DNA from: Aminobacter ciceronei
Lineage (GTDB): Bacteria; Pseudomonadota; Alphaproteobacteria; Rhizobiales; Rhizobiaceae
Assembly (NCBI RefSeq): GCF_014138625.1
Contig: NZ_JACJHY010000025.1
Coordinates: 1-64,000 of the forward strand
Direction: 5' to 3'
DNA: 64,000 nucleotides
Program-made: the position numbers and the translations under genes
Notes under the pieces: generated by a model
What the model was told of the DNA's origin: nothing
The model's input: the letters and a program-made list of their open reading frames with translations, nothing else
The model's database searches: none
Part shown: in pieces, positions 1 through 10,097 of the stretch
Position numbering within the stretch: the first letter of the stretch is position 1
Layout of the letters: every line of letters starts with the position of its first letter

Positions 1-1
1 C

Positions 2-94
2 ACCCGCTACGACAAGCGCGACGACAACTTCCTCGCTTCCGTCCAGCTTGCTTCAATCCGCATCTGGTTGCGTAGTTATGAGTCGGTCACCTAG
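2..94 (+). mobile_element. IS5-type transposase, C-terminal end only
   Basis: The window opens inside an open frame that ends at a TAG at 92-94. The 30 residues left include FLASVQLASIRIWLRSYES, which matches the usual C-terminal tail of IS5-family (DDE) transposases. The rest of the gene lies upstream of the window, so completeness cannot be judged. It marks the left edge of the window as IS-associated DNA. Confidence 0.7.
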
Positions 95-600
95 TCGAAT
101 TCGCGGCAGACGTGAGAAGTGGAGATAGACTCTTGAGCGCATGGCAGATCCACGAGAAGCTGAAAACCACGAGCCGCGGCCAGTGTGGGGCCTACTTCCC
201 TGGAGCCAGTTGAGGCGACCGAAGTCTGAGCAAGAGGCAGCTCCACCGTTCCCGTGGGCCGCGACCTGCTAGCGCCCCTTTGAGGCCGCTCAAGAGGCAA
301 AATCGATACCTCAAATCGGCCGTAGGCCATGCACGTCTTTGACCGCGTTCCAACGCCACCTTCGCGGCAATCCAGCGCCGTCATGGACAGTGCCGCCTCA
401 AGTAGTGGAGTGCCAGCTCCAAGCGTTTGCCAGAACCTGCCGGTTCGCTGCCACTCAAGAATGAGGGTGGGTAGCCGAGAAATCCGTCCCGTGCTGTCCA
501 GGTGCCACGACCTGACTGAACAAAGTTGCGATAGGGTTTATCGACCTGAGCGTGTCGGCCGTCCTCTCTAGCCAATGGGCCAGGGTGGTAACTCTTCGCC
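95..600. other. No recognisable gene
   Basis: About 500 bases follow the transposase stop. The open frames here are short, lack convincing ribosome-binding sites and resemble no family I know. The first part presumably holds the right end of the IS element, but I could not identify its terminal inverted repeat. Confidence 0.4.
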
Positions 601-1395
601 TCACACTTCCTTATTTCTATCCTTGAAGTTCTCGGACACGTCAGGGATGTCCGCCTTCATGTATTCGTCGAAGGACCTCAGGCTCTCGGGGGATGGGATT
701 TCCGATCTGTCGGCAAAGGCTCTTATGCCGTCTGCGACGTTCCGCCTGCTAAGGGTGCCAAGGCTTAACTGGCCAGCTTCCAGTTCGTACTGAAGTGAGC
801 CCGACCATGGGTCCATCCTTCCATAGCCCGGCGCGAGCGCGACAGACTTCCGGCGACCCTTCACCTCATGCTTGGCCAAAGCGACCCGAAGGTAGTCGAG
901 TTGCTTGTACAACACATGTGTTATGCGTAGGTCTTCTTCCATCAGTCTACGAGTGTCGGGCGCTTCTAAGACCCGCTGCAACTGATGTGCGCGCATTTCC
1001 ATACCGTAGTGTCGAAAGCCCTGATCCCTCAGCAGCTCGTCAATTCGACTGGGAACCTTGCCAGCGCTGAGAAGGTCCAGGGGTTCCCGGATCCGCTGCC
1101 GCCAAGTGCGTAGCAGCTCGTAGGCGCTGAACATCCACATTTGGCTTTGCGCGTTCAGGAACATCATGCTGCCGATGTCGCGGTCATCCTTAAAGCTCTC
1201 TTCGAGCACTTGGAATTCGAGTTCGGTCAGAAACTGATCGACGATTCCGAGATTTGTGGCCTGCATCTGCAAATAGGGGTCGTTGAACATCTGCAGCGAG
1301 GTCAACGCGCTGCGCAGCGCGCTCCAGTCAATCTCGTCCAACTTGGGTACGCAGCGTTCTTCATCGTCGTCAAAGTCGTGATCGTCATCTGCCAT
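601..1395 (-). CDS. Hypothetical protein, acidic N-terminus
   Basis: This is a 264-residue frame that I do not recognise. It begins with a very acidic stretch (DDDHDFDDDEE). The rest looks mainly alpha-helical and soluble, with aromatic helices around residues 80-130 (MWMFSAYELLRTWRQRI) and no signal peptide or membrane segment. The ATG at 1393-1395 has only a weak ribosome-binding site. It lies downstream of, and on the same strand as, the cyclotransferase fusion gene (133-base gap), so the two could be co-transcribed. Codon use looks like real coding sequence, but the function is unknown. Confidence 0.65.
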   Translation of the reverse strand: MADDDHDFDDDEERCVPKLDEIDWSALRSALTSLQMFNDPYLQMQATNLGIVDQFLTELEFQVLEESFKDDRDIGSMMFLNAQSQMWMFSAYELLRTWRQRIREPLDLLSAGKVPSRIDELLRDQGFRHYGMEMRAHQLQRVLEAPDTRRLMEEDLRITHVLYKQLDYLRVALAKHEVKGRRKSVALAPGYGRMDPWSGSLQYELEAGQLSLGTLSRRNVADGIRAFADRSEIPSPESLRSFDEYMKADIPDVSENFKDRNKEV

Positions 1396-1528
1396 GATGA
1401 AAATCTACCACATTCAGCAGCTGGGTGAGAGATGTGATCAGGCTGCGCTTGGTCTGCTTCCGCCCGAGGTTACTGTACCGTATAGCGCCACCTAAACCGT
1501 GTCCGTAGTCTGCTCCGACACCAAAGTC

Positions 1529-3016
1529 TCACTGCCCGGGGCTTCCTAGCTTGGCCCGCTGCTTTTTGTCCCGCCTCTTGTTTGGATCTTCGATCGCCTC
1601 AATCGACTGGATGTATTCAGCAATATACGCTGACGGCAGACCGTGTTCCCTGCCACCTGCAAGCACAAAATCCTTATACCAACTATAGGGTTTGAGGCTG
1701 TCGTCAATGTAGTCGGGAGTGGCGAAGTAGGTAAGGACCTTTTGCCTGCGACCTTTTTCATTAATGACCGTGACCGTCGCGTGTTCGTAGCCGCTGCCAA
1801 CGCCTTCGGCCTTGTCCAGTTTGGTACGCTCGGCAGGATCGAAGCTGAACAGGACCCCGATCACACTCCTATTGTCTTCACTGGCAAATGCGTTGCACTT
1901 CCCGGACTTATCCGTACTGCGCTTATGAAAACGGAGCGCATGACCCGGCAAGGTAGCGATGCCGAGTGGCTTGCAGCTCGGCATGCGTTCGCGCAGCCGG
2001 GCGGTCGACATGTTGGACCCATAGGCAAAATAGACGACGTGCTCCGGAGGTCCGGCTTCTGTCTTAAGCGGCTCGATGGTGGGATTTCCCGGCTTCAGAA
2101 TCGTGCGCAGCGGTACTGTCATTATGCTGCACTCGTCGGACTCTTCACCTTCGCGTATGATGACGGGTTGCCCATCTTCGAGGTCGAGGATTGGAACGGG
2201 TCTGCCGGCCCATCCGCAATCGCCGCAGAGTGGCCGTTCCCAGAGTATACCCGGTGCCTCAGTATTTTCGCCGTGGTCGGGTTCGAGATGGGGCGAGCCG
2301 CAGTTCGGGCATTCGGAAGGCACCCCGCGCAACTCGCGAATGATCAAAGATGTCGCCATGCCGATGGCGTGTTGGATCAACGATTGCGCCATGTCGGCAT
2401 CAATCCATGTGGCCGACTTTGAATGCGTCAGCCAGTTTGAAACCGTCCATGCAGACTCGAGCGCACTTTTGACGGCCCCGCGACGCTCCTTGTTGGTGTC
2501 GCCCGCCATAAGATCGTTGCAGATGATCTCCATCCACGCTCGGAAGTTCGCACGCTGGGGCGGTGTGTCTGACCAAATTGCCGCGTCCTGCGCGACGCCG
2601 ATCAGCTCGAGTAGCGTCTCGCGGCAGCGAACGCCGACGGCCTGATAGTCGGACAGGTTTCTCGCCTGTGTCACGGCGGTGGCGACTTCTTCCATCCGCT
2701 CGAATACAGGACCGAATGGAACGATGTGTAGATCGCCTTCTTGTTGTTTTTCCGTACGCGGGATGCGCAGCATCAGGCCAATATGGAAGGTCAGAGCAAG
2801 GTCCATATTAGGGAATTGCTGCTGAGAGTAGAGATTTGTGCCGCCCGTGATGACCCACCAGCGATCCTTGTTGGTGTGGATGTCCCACACGTCGTGGCGG
2901 GTGTTGAGGACGGTCTCCGAGTAGACCTTCTGCATGAAATTCACTTCGAGGTCGGGCGCCTGCCATTCAAAATATTCTCGGACTTCTTCGACTTCCTCTT
3001 CGGTAGCTTTCAACAT
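1529..3016 (-). CDS. Helical domain + zinc ribbon + gamma-glutamylcyclotransferase fusion
   Basis: The protein has 495 residues in three parts. Residues 1-230 are a helical domain of unknown family ending in a run with NWLTHSKSATWIDADMAQ, reminiscent of HEPN-like helical domains but not proven. Around residues 235-275 a zinc-ribbon pattern is visible (CPNCGS ... CGDCGW). Residues 330-495 are a gamma-glutamylcyclotransferase/AIG2-like domain: the substrate loop YFAYGSNM and the conserved glutamate in LDKAEGVGSGYE are intact, so this domain is probably catalytic. Stand-alone cyclotransferases are usually 120-190 residues, so the N-terminal half is an addition. The ATG at 3016 has a GGGAG ribosome-binding site. 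A role in a conflict or toxin system is only an inference. Confidence 0.75.
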   Translation of the reverse strand: MLKATEEEVEEVREYFEWQAPDLEVNFMQKVYSETVLNTRHDVWDIHTNKDRWWVITGGTNLYSQQQFPNMDLALTFHIGLMLRIPRTEKQQEGDLHIVPFGPVFERMEEVATAVTQARNLSDYQAVGVRCRETLLELIGVAQDAAIWSDTPPQRANFRAWMEIICNDLMAGDTNKERRGAVKSALESAWTVSNWLTHSKSATWIDADMAQSLIQHAIGMATSLIIRELRGVPSECPNCGSPHLEPDHGENTEAPGILWERPLCGDCGWAGRPVPILDLEDGQPVIIREGEESDECSIMTVPLRTILKPGNPTIEPLKTEAGPPEHVVYFAYGSNMSTARLRERMPSCKPLGIATLPGHALRFHKRSTDKSGKCNAFASEDNRSVIGVLFSFDPAERTKLDKAEGVGSGYEHATVTVINEKGRRQKVLTYFATPDYIDDSLKPYSWYKDFVLAGGREHGLPSAYIAEYIQSIEAIEDPNKRRDKKQRAKLGSPGQ

Positions 3017-3213
3017 GATCTACTCCCGCGACGGGCTAATCGCACCGCGCATGCAAAGGTTTGCGAAAACCTCATCAATAGACCCATGTAACTGAGCTTT
3101 CAAACCGGCGCGGCAAAGCGGAAATGTCCATTTTCGCATTTCTTGGACGCGTAAAGCTGCCAGTCCGCTCCCGACCCCAAGCCGCTCCGGACAATCCTAC
3201 AGCCCCCCAGCCC

Positions 3214-3675
3214 CTAACCCACCGCCACGTCCCGGCGTTCCAGCGAGGCCTTGTTCGACGCAGGCGACGGCATGAATGCCGTCTTCGGCGGTCACCGGCG
3301 GGTTGGTGCCGTCGCGGCTGGCCTGCCACTGCCGGACGAGGCCGCAACCGGCTACATCCTCGATCGCATGTTCTCCCGGCTGCCCTTGCAGCGCGTGGCC
3401 GAGCGCGTAGAAGACATCCCCATAAAGCACACCACAATCGCAGGCCAGTTCGTCGCCCAAGATGAAAGCGCCGTCGGTACGACCTGTTCTAGCGACCTGG
3501 CCGACGGCGTCGTTGCCGAAGCGGAGGAGCAGATGTCGTCCGCCATCTGCCGGTGGCCGCTGGTGGCGGTCAGGGCCCCGACATGGGCGACGCTACGGCC
3601 GGGAAGGCCAGCAGCCGGTCGAGCGCGTGGATGCCCGCGGTGAACAGCGTGCCGCCGCCAGTCGCCAGTCTCCGG
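3214..3675 (-). pseudogene. Decayed Gfo/Idh/MocA oxidoreductase (3' part)
   Basis: On the minus strand this stretch reads, with frame changes, as the C-terminal ~150 residues of the oxidoreductase encoded at 6744-7736. GLVRQWQA, PPVTAEDG and the final ERRDVAVG before the TAG at 3214-3216 all have direct counterparts there (GLVRQWQA, PPVTAEDG, ERREVAVE). Several indels break the frame and the 5' half is missing; homology fades near 3675. It is a remnant of a second copy, not a functional gene. It now lies just downstream of the beta-propeller gene. Confidence 0.8.
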
Positions 3676-3708
3676 GTTGCCGGCTTTGGCCGACGCTCAC
3701 TCAAGCCC

Positions 3709-4341
3709 CTACCTGGGCCGGCGAACGGCTCTCACTTTGCCGCTGTTGCCGCCGCCGCAGAAAAAGCGTTCCCCGCCATCGGATTCAAGCCCGGAAACGC
3801 CTATGCCGGCCGGCATGTCGAGTTGCTCGAGCACGTCGCCCGTTTCGGGGTCGATGCGGCGGAGATCGCTGCCGCTGTCTTGCCAGGAGCCATGCCAAAG
3901 CTCGCCATCGACCCAGGTGACGCCGGTGACGAAGCGATCGGATTCGATGGTGCGCAGCACTTTTCCTGTTACGGGGTCGAGCTGATGGATCCTGCGGCCA
4001 CGATGCTGCCCGACCCAGAGCGCACCCTCCGCCCAGGCCAGGCCCGAGTCGCCGCCCTCCCCGGGCGCCGGGATCGTGGCGATCACCGCGCCGGTCCTGG
4101 GATCGATCTTGCGGATCACGGCATCGCCGATCTGGTACAGGTGCTCGCCGTCGAATGCGGTTCCCGCATGGGCTGCGACGTCAAGCGATCGCAGGATCTT
4201 TCCGCTTTCGGGATCGAGGGCATTCAGCTTGTCGCCGCTTGCGAACCAGACCTGATTGCTGTCGAAGCTGACCCCGGCGACGTCGTCCACATCGGCAAAG
4301 GGACCATATTCCCGGATGATTTCGGCGGTCGACTGTTTCAT
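3709..4341 (-). CDS. Beta-propeller protein (PQQ/Vgb-like repeats)
   Basis: The protein has 210 residues and no signal peptide, so it is probably cytoplasmic. It consists of repeated blades of about 40 residues with recurring LDPESGKILR, IDPRTGAVIATI, LDPVTGKVLRTI and IDPETGDVLEQL motifs, typical of six-to-seven-bladed propellers of the glutaminyl-cyclase/virginiamycin-lyase-like type. The enzymatic residues of those enzymes could not be confirmed, so no reaction is assigned. It starts nine bases after the stop of the upstream TPR regulator, so the two almost certainly form one operon and the propeller may act with that regulator. Confidence 0.75.
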   Translation of the reverse strand: MKQSTAEIIREYGPFADVDDVAGVSFDSNQVWFASGDKLNALDPESGKILRSLDVAAHAGTAFDGEHLYQIGDAVIRKIDPRTGAVIATIPAPGEGGDSGLAWAEGALWVGQHRGRRIHQLDPVTGKVLRTIESDRFVTGVTWVDGELWHGSWQDSGSDLRRIDPETGDVLEQLDMPAGIGVSGLESDGGERFFCGGGNSGKVRAVRRPR

Positions 4342-4350
4342 GGCCTCACA

Positions 4351-5571
4351 CTAGCCGGAAATGCCCATGGCGGGGAGCAACAAGCTTGTCGGGAAACCGG
4401 GCACGCCTGACGCGATCCAGCGGCAGGCCCGCCCGCGTCCGAAGGCCTCGACCTTGCCGTCATGGCCAAGCTCTTCGAGCGCCCGCTGAACCGTGCGCGG
4501 GCTCACGCCCAAGGCCAGCGCCAGTGCCGAACTCGACCAGGCCTCGCCGTCGCCGAGCAGGGCGAGCACTTCGCCGTGATCGCTTTCGACGGGCGGCGCC
4601 AGCACGGCGACATCGGCTGTTGCGTGAGGCCGCAGGACGAAGCCGTCCCGGGTCGCGCTCAGCGCCGCCAGCGGCCTGATCGCCTCGCGCAGCCGGGCGA
4701 TTTCGACGCGCAGCCGCGCTCGGTGCGCCTCGTCGGCTTGCCGTGCCCCAAACGCGCGTCTGAGCAGCGTTTCGCGCGCCACATCGTCCGGCCATGCCTC
4801 GGCGAGCGCACGCAAAAGCGCGAGCAAGACGGGACGGCTGGCGAGCGGCACCAGCTTTGTCCCTCTGCGCACCACGTTGCGGCAGGCGTCGACGACAAGC
4901 GTTTCGGAGGCCAGTAAATTTTCGACCTCTTCGAGATCGAGGAGCCGCCCGACGCCGCGGCTGACCAGGCGCGCCGCTGGTGCTGCGAATGCCCGCACGG
5001 CCTGGTCGACCTCGGCCACGAGCGCCGGAATGCGCGCCTCTTTTGCCGCCCGCCTTGCCCGTTCCAGCGCGATTCTCGCCGGCCTGGTTTCGATGCGTCG
5101 GATGGCTATGCCCGCCACCACCAGTTCGCGCCCGATCCGCGACGCCGGCGGCAGGGCACCGGCGTCGCACGCAGCGAGCACCCTTTCGGCGTCATCCAGG
5201 CGGCCGATCAGGAGCAGGTGCCGGGCCTGGAGATAGCCGGCATGGGCTGCGTTCCTGCGGTCACCTGATGCTTCGAGCACCGTCCGTGCGGCATCGAGCG
5301 TTTGCAGGGATCGGCCGAGATCACGCGACACAAGCGCGATTTCGGCTTCGGCCAAGGCACAACGCGCACGGGCCAGAGGCTCTTTCGGACCGAAGCTGCG
5401 CGCCGCGCTGCGCAGAAGCTCCCTGGCGCGCGCGAGGTCGCCGAGTTGCGCCATCGCGATGCCACGCAACGCCAGCGCCGGCGGGTCGTCGCGCAAGGCG
5501 ACCCGTTTCAGCGCAGCGAGAGGGTCGCCAGCCGAAAGAGCCTGTGCGGCTTCAGTGATCAGCTGGTCCAT
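4351..5571 (-). CDS. TPR/winged-helix transcriptional regulator
   Basis: The 406-residue protein has an N-terminal helical repeat half of TPR type (residues 1-200, several A..G....A..L repeats). A central OmpR/SARP-like winged helix follows at about 225-300 (RPVLLALLRALAEAWPDDVARETLL ... RLRVEIARLREAI). A second C-terminal helix-turn-helix lies at about 350-385 (SSALALALGVSPRTVQRALEEL). This layout suits a one-component regulator that senses through its TPR half. It heads a two-gene operon with the beta-propeller protein. The 5572-5671 gap to the oppositely oriented DUF899 pair is a likely shared control region. Confidence 0.75.
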   Translation of the reverse strand: MDQLITEAAQALSAGDPLAALKRVALRDDPPALALRGIAMAQLGDLARARELLRSAARSFGPKEPLARARCALAEAEIALVSRDLGRSLQTLDAARTVLEASGDRRNAAHAGYLQARHLLLIGRLDDAERVLAACDAGALPPASRIGRELVVAGIAIRRIETRPARIALERARRAAKEARIPALVAEVDQAVRAFAAPAARLVSRGVGRLLDLEEVENLLASETLVVDACRNVVRRGTKLVPLASRPVLLALLRALAEAWPDDVARETLLRRAFGARQADEAHRARLRVEIARLREAIRPLAALSATRDGFVLRPHATADVAVLAPPVESDHGEVLALLGDGEAWSSSALALALGVSPRTVQRALEELGHDGKVEAFGRGRACRWIASGVPGFPTSLLLPAMGISG

Positions 5572-5671
5572 GAAAATCCCGTCACCTTTGTAACTCTTAC
5601 CCGCCCCGTGCCCGCGCTAGCCTGTTCGTATCGCAACCGCTGAAACGGCGAATTGGATGAGAGGACCTGTC

Positions 5672-5965
5672 ATGACGATCAGCGCAGCACCAGAAAAGGC
5701 CGCTTCGTCGCCGAGGGCAACGATCGACGCTGCCGGTTGGCTTGGGCTTGCCGTCGCGCCGACCTGCGCGCTGATGGCCTGGATTTCGGCCGTCGGCTCG
5801 CCCGGCATGACGATGTGCTCGGCAGCCTCGGCCTTCGCGCCGATCAACGACATGGCCCTCATGTACGTGCTGATGAGCCTGTTTCACCTGTCGCCGTGGC
5901 TGAAGCTCCTTTCCGCCCGTTCGCAGCACACCACTACACCCGTCACCCAAACCGAAGGAGACTGA
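5672..5965 (+). CDS. Small membrane protein upstream of DUF899
   Basis: The protein has 97 residues when started at the ATG at 5672; an in-frame ATG at 5657 is possible. Two hydrophobic segments are visible, AGWLGLAVAPTCALMAWISA (about 24-43) and MALMYVLMSLFHLSPWL (about 62-78), so it is probably a two-pass inner-membrane protein. Its stop is two bases before the ATG of the DUF899 gene, which indicates tight co-transcription and possibly a shared function. No family was recognised. Confidence 0.65.
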   Translation: MTISAAPEKAASSPRATIDAAGWLGLAVAPTCALMAWISAVGSPGMTMCSAASAFAPINDMALMYVLMSLFHLSPWLKLLSARSQHTTTPVTQTEGD

Positions 5966-5967
5966 CA

Positions 5968-6672
5968 ATGCAACACTCTGTGCAACACGCCGTTGTTTCG
6001 CACGATGACTGGCTGACTGCCCGCCGAAACCTCCTGAAAGCGGAGAAGGAGCTCACGCGTCTTCGCGACAAGGTCGCCCGCGAGCGGCTCTCGCTCCCCT
6101 GGGTGCGCGTCGACAAGGACTATGTGTTCGACACGCCGGAGGGTCCGCGCAGGCTGGCCGATCTGTTCGACGGCCGGTCGCAGCTCCTGGTGCAGCATTT
6201 CATGTTCGCGCCGGGATGGAAGGAAGGTTGCCCGAGCTGCTCCTACATGGCCGACCACACCGATGGCATGAACAGGCATCTGGCGCATCACGACGTCACC
6301 ATGATCGCCGTCTCGCGCGCGCCGCTTGCCGAGATCGAGCGCTACCGCAAACGCATGGGCTGGCAGTTCAAATGGGTGTCGTCCCTAGGCAACGACTTCA
6401 ACTTCGACTTCCGCGTCAGCTTCACGGCCGAGGAGGTCGCCAGCGGACATATAGACTACAATTTCGGCGAATGGCGGGAAACCGGCGAGGAATGGCCCGG
6501 CGTCAGCGCCTTCTACAAGGACGAGGCGGGCGAGATCTTCCGCACCTACTCCACTTACGGGCGCGGCGTCGAGGTGATGATGGGCACCTACAACATGCTC
6601 GATCTCGCGCCGAAGGGGCGCAACGAGGCCGAGGGAATGGACTGGGTGCGCCGCCACGATCGCTATGCGTAA
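5968..6672 (+). CDS. DUF899 family protein (thioredoxin-like fold)
   Basis: The 234-residue protein has the DUF899 hallmarks: N-terminal LTARRNLLKAEKELTRLRD, then WVRVDKDYVFDTPEGP, the LLVQHFMFAPGWKEGCPSC segment holding a CPSC cysteine pair at the thioredoxin-like active-site position, and C-terminal FRTYSTYGRGVEVMMG. The family is predicted to be thioredoxin-fold, but its reaction is not established. The ATG at 5968 has a clear AAGGAG at 5955-5960. It forms an operon with the small membrane gene and is divergent from the TPR regulator, which is a candidate controller. Confidence 0.85.
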   Translation: MQHSVQHAVVSHDDWLTARRNLLKAEKELTRLRDKVARERLSLPWVRVDKDYVFDTPEGPRRLADLFDGRSQLLVQHFMFAPGWKEGCPSCSYMADHTDGMNRHLAHHDVTMIAVSRAPLAEIERYRKRMGWQFKWVSSLGNDFNFDFRVSFTAEEVASGHIDYNFGEWRETGEEWPGVSAFYKDEAGEIFRTYSTYGRGVEVMMGTYNMLDLAPKGRNEAEGMDWVRRHDRYA

Positions 6673-6743
6673 CCACCCCAGTGGCACGACGACCGGATGG
6701 CAGCGCGAACATGAGGGGCTCGCCGGATTGCTTCGACGCCGCC

Positions 6744-7736
6744 CTACTCCACCGCCACTTCCCGGCGTTCGCGCGAGGCCCTGAACGCAGCTTCGATGCA
6801 GGCGACGACGTGCAGGCCGTCTTCGGCTGTGACGGGCGGGGTGGTGCCACGGCTTATGGCCTTGATAAAGGCCTGCCATTGGCGGACGAGGCCGCGGCCG
6901 GCGACATCCCCCTCGATCGAGTTTTCGACCTTCTGCCATTTCAAGTCGCGGCCGAGCGTCACGCCGTTGAAGAAATCGACAGTGAGCACGCCGCGATCGA
7001 AGGCCAGTTCGTCGCCCGAGATGAAGGCGCCGTCGGCATAACCGATGCTGGCGACCTGGCCGACGGCGTCGTCGCCGAAACGCAGCAGCAGAAGGGCCAC
7101 ATCGTCGGCCTTCTGCTGGTGGAAGCTGGTTGTGGTGATGGCGCTGACATGGGTGGCGCGGCGGCCGGCAAAGGCCAGCAGCCGGTCGAGGGCGTGAATG
7201 CCTGCGGTGAACAGCATGCCGCCGCCGGTCACTGGGTCGAGGTGCCAGTCGCGGCGGTTGCCTTCCATCCAGAGCTTGATCATGCGGCTCGAGCCGTAAC
7301 GCATGGCCCCCAGTCCACGCTCGTCGATCAGGCGCCGGGCGGCGAGGTACGGCAAGGTGAAACGCATGGTGTGGCCGGGCATCAGCACAACACCGGCGGC
7401 TTTTGCCGCAGCCATGATGCGCCGGCACTCGGCGACCGTCGGCGCCATCGGCTTTTCGACCATGATGTGCTTGCCGGCCTGAGCGCAGGCGATCGCCACC
7501 TCGGTGTGCAGATGGTGCGGCAGCGCCACCACCACGGCGTCGACATCCGGATCGGCCAAAAGCGCGCGATAGTCGAGATGGCCCTTGCCGCCGAATTCCC
7601 CGGTGAAGGCCGCGAGCCCGTCGGCATCGTTGCGGCAGGAGGCAACGAGGCGCGCGCCCTCGACGTCACGCAGGGCACGCGCATGGGCCGCGCCAAAATG
7701 GCCGGCGCCGATGATGCCGATCCCGAGCATCGTCAT
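6744..7736 (-). CDS. Gfo/Idh/MocA oxidoreductase (A)
   Basis: The protein has 330 residues from the chosen ATG at 7736. The N-terminal Rossmann motif is GIGIIGAGHFGAAHA, followed by the family signature EKPMAPTVAE near residue 95 and the C-terminal beta-sheet domain. Upstream in-frame ATGs lie in repeat DNA and would add only a low-complexity leader, so the start just before the Rossmann strand is preferred. It is the last gene of the minus-strand sialic acid block. By analogy with YjhC/NanOx it may act on anhydro or dehydro forms of N-acetylneuraminate, but that is inference. A decayed partial copy is at 3214-3675. Confidence 0.85.
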   Translation of the reverse strand: MTMLGIGIIGAGHFGAAHARALRDVEGARLVASCRNDADGLAAFTGEFGGKGHLDYRALLADPDVDAVVVALPHHLHTEVAIACAQAGKHIMVEKPMAPTVAECRRIMAAAKAAGVVLMPGHTMRFTLPYLAARRLIDERGLGAMRYGSSRMIKLWMEGNRRDWHLDPVTGGGMLFTAGIHALDRLLAFAGRRATHVSAITTTSFHQQKADDVALLLLRFGDDAVGQVASIGYADGAFISGDELAFDRGVLTVDFFNGVTLGRDLKWQKVENSIEGDVAGRGLVRQWQAFIKAISRGTTPPVTAEDGLHVVACIEAAFRASRERREVAVE

Positions 7737-7965
7737 GCCCCGCATGGTCTTGCCTCCCCCGGTCATGCCTGCCCCAGTCATGCTCGACATGGTCGTGCTC
7801 CCTTGCCTGTGCCTGCCATTGTCATGTCTGCCCTGCCCGTGCCTGCCATGGTTTCGTCTGCCGTTGTCATGTCTGCCCCCATGCCGCCATGGCTGTCGTC
7901 GTCATGCCCGACATGTCTGCTCCCACGGTCATGTCCGCGATGATCATGCCTGCCATGGTCACGCC
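7737..7965. repeat. Degenerate tandem repeat between two oxidoreductase genes
   Basis: About 220 bases are built of imperfect copies of a 12-16 base unit around GTCATGCCTGCC. It fills the space from the start of oxidoreductase A to the stop of oxidoreductase B, and at the 3' side reaches the start codon, which is itself within an ATG-containing repeat copy. No open frame here looks like a real protein. Confidence 0.85.
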
Positions 7966-8924
7966 CGTCCCAATGCGTAGCAGCGGTCGATGATGGCCAT
8001 GGCGCGCCTGGCGTCGGCGAGCGACACCGCCGGCGGCCGGCCGGCGGCCAGGCGCTGCAGGGTGTCAGCCATGACGTCGTGATACCGGCGGGCGATCGGC
8101 GTCGCCGGCAGGTCGGTCTGTTTCTCGTCATCGAGGGTCGACAGCGCCAGCCGGTCGCCGAGGTCGCTCAGCGTGGCATTCGCAGCGGAGACACGCCATT
8201 CGAAGAGGCCGCGTTTCATCGAGGCAAAGGTGTAACCGGCTTCGATCAGCCCGAGCATGCCGTCGGCGGCGCGCAGCACGATTGCCGCGTAGTCTTCGAC
8301 CTTGGTTCCGTGAAGCGGTCGGCCGAAGGAGGCGCTCGTTATCTCGACCTCCTGCCCGGCCGCCAGCATCAGGAAGGCATTGATGCCATGGATGCCGAGA
8401 TTGCGCAGCGCGCCGCCGCCGCCGATCGCGGGATCCAGCACCCAGGCGACGCCGTCATCGACATAACGTTGCGGCGGCCCGTTGATCAGGCGGAAATGCG
8501 AATGCGAGACCGGCCCGCGCCGCCCGGCGGCATCAAGATCATGGAGCGCCGCCAGCATCGCCATGCCATGCGGCAAGGCCATGGCGGCGAAGACGCCCTT
8601 GCGCTGTGCCGCCGCGATCAGGGCGTCGGCGGCATCAGCCGAAATGCCGAGCGGTTTTTCCAAGAGCAGCGGCAGACCGGCTGCGATGACCTGGAGACCG
8701 CGTTCGACGATTTCGAACGGCCGGCCCATGACGACGGCAAGATCGGCATGTTCCAGCGCGGCCTGCAGGCTCGGTGCGACAGGGCAGCCGAATTTATCGG
8801 CGAAACCGGCCGCCGCCTCGGGCGCGGGGTCCCAGGCCGAGGCAATGCCGGCGCCTGCGGCGCGCGCGGCTTCGCCATGCATGGTCGCATGCCAATGGCC
8901 GACACCCAGGAAGGACAATTTCAT
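7959..8924 (-). CDS. Gfo/Idh/MocA oxidoreductase (B)
   Basis: This is a 321-residue NAD(P)-dependent oxidoreductase-type protein. The ATG at 8924 (MKLSFLGVGHWHA) places the start directly before the Rossmann strand; the earlier ATG at 8942 adds six residues. The glycine motif is slightly unusual (GVGHWH instead of GxGxxG), while the LLEKPLGISADAAD signature and GIHGINAFLMLA region are intact. It is divergent enough from oxidoreductase A to have a different substrate or an opposite step. Its position behind the transporter ATPases supports a role in the same sugar pathway. Confidence 0.85.
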   Translation of the reverse strand: MKLSFLGVGHWHATMHGEAARAAGAGIASAWDPAPEAAAGFADKFGCPVAPSLQAALEHADLAVVMGRPFEIVERGLQVIAAGLPLLLEKPLGISADAADALIAAAQRKGVFAAMALPHGMAMLAALHDLDAAGRRGPVSHSHFRLINGPPQRYVDDGVAWVLDPAIGGGGALRNLGIHGINAFLMLAAGQEVEITSASFGRPLHGTKVEDYAAIVLRAADGMLGLIEAGYTFASMKRGLFEWRVSAANATLSDLGDRLALSTLDDEKQTDLPATPIARRYHDVMADTLQRLAAGRPPAVSLADARRAMAIIDRCYALGRA

Positions 8925-9042
8925 CGGGGACCTCACACTCAATACGACCGCCTGAACGGCGCTGCCCGGGATACCGGCCCAGGACGGCGGCTCAAGGCAG
9001 CGGCTGGACAGCGGATGGAAACGGGTTCAGACGTCTGTCTAA

Positions 9043-9149
9043 CCTTTTGTTTTTGCGCACTTCCTTGGCAAAGCCGCTGCAGTTTTCCTGGAATTGCGCT
9101 TTCGTCTTTGCGCAACTCCCAGGAAAAAGCGCTGCGCAGTTTTCCTGCG

Positions 9150-9152
<3 letters not shown>
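9043..9152. repeat. Rhizobial palindromic intergenic element, copy 1
   Basis: On the minus strand the element begins with the TAG stop of the ATPase gene and continues with GCAGGAAAACTGCGCAGCG, a further AATTCCAGGAAAACTGCAG arm and GCGCAAAAACAAAAGG. The same order of blocks is seen at 20733-20811 and 50404-50509. It can fold into hairpins and might serve as a transcript end. Confidence 0.75.
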
Positions 9153-10093
<941 letters not shown>

Positions 10094-10097
<4 letters not shown>

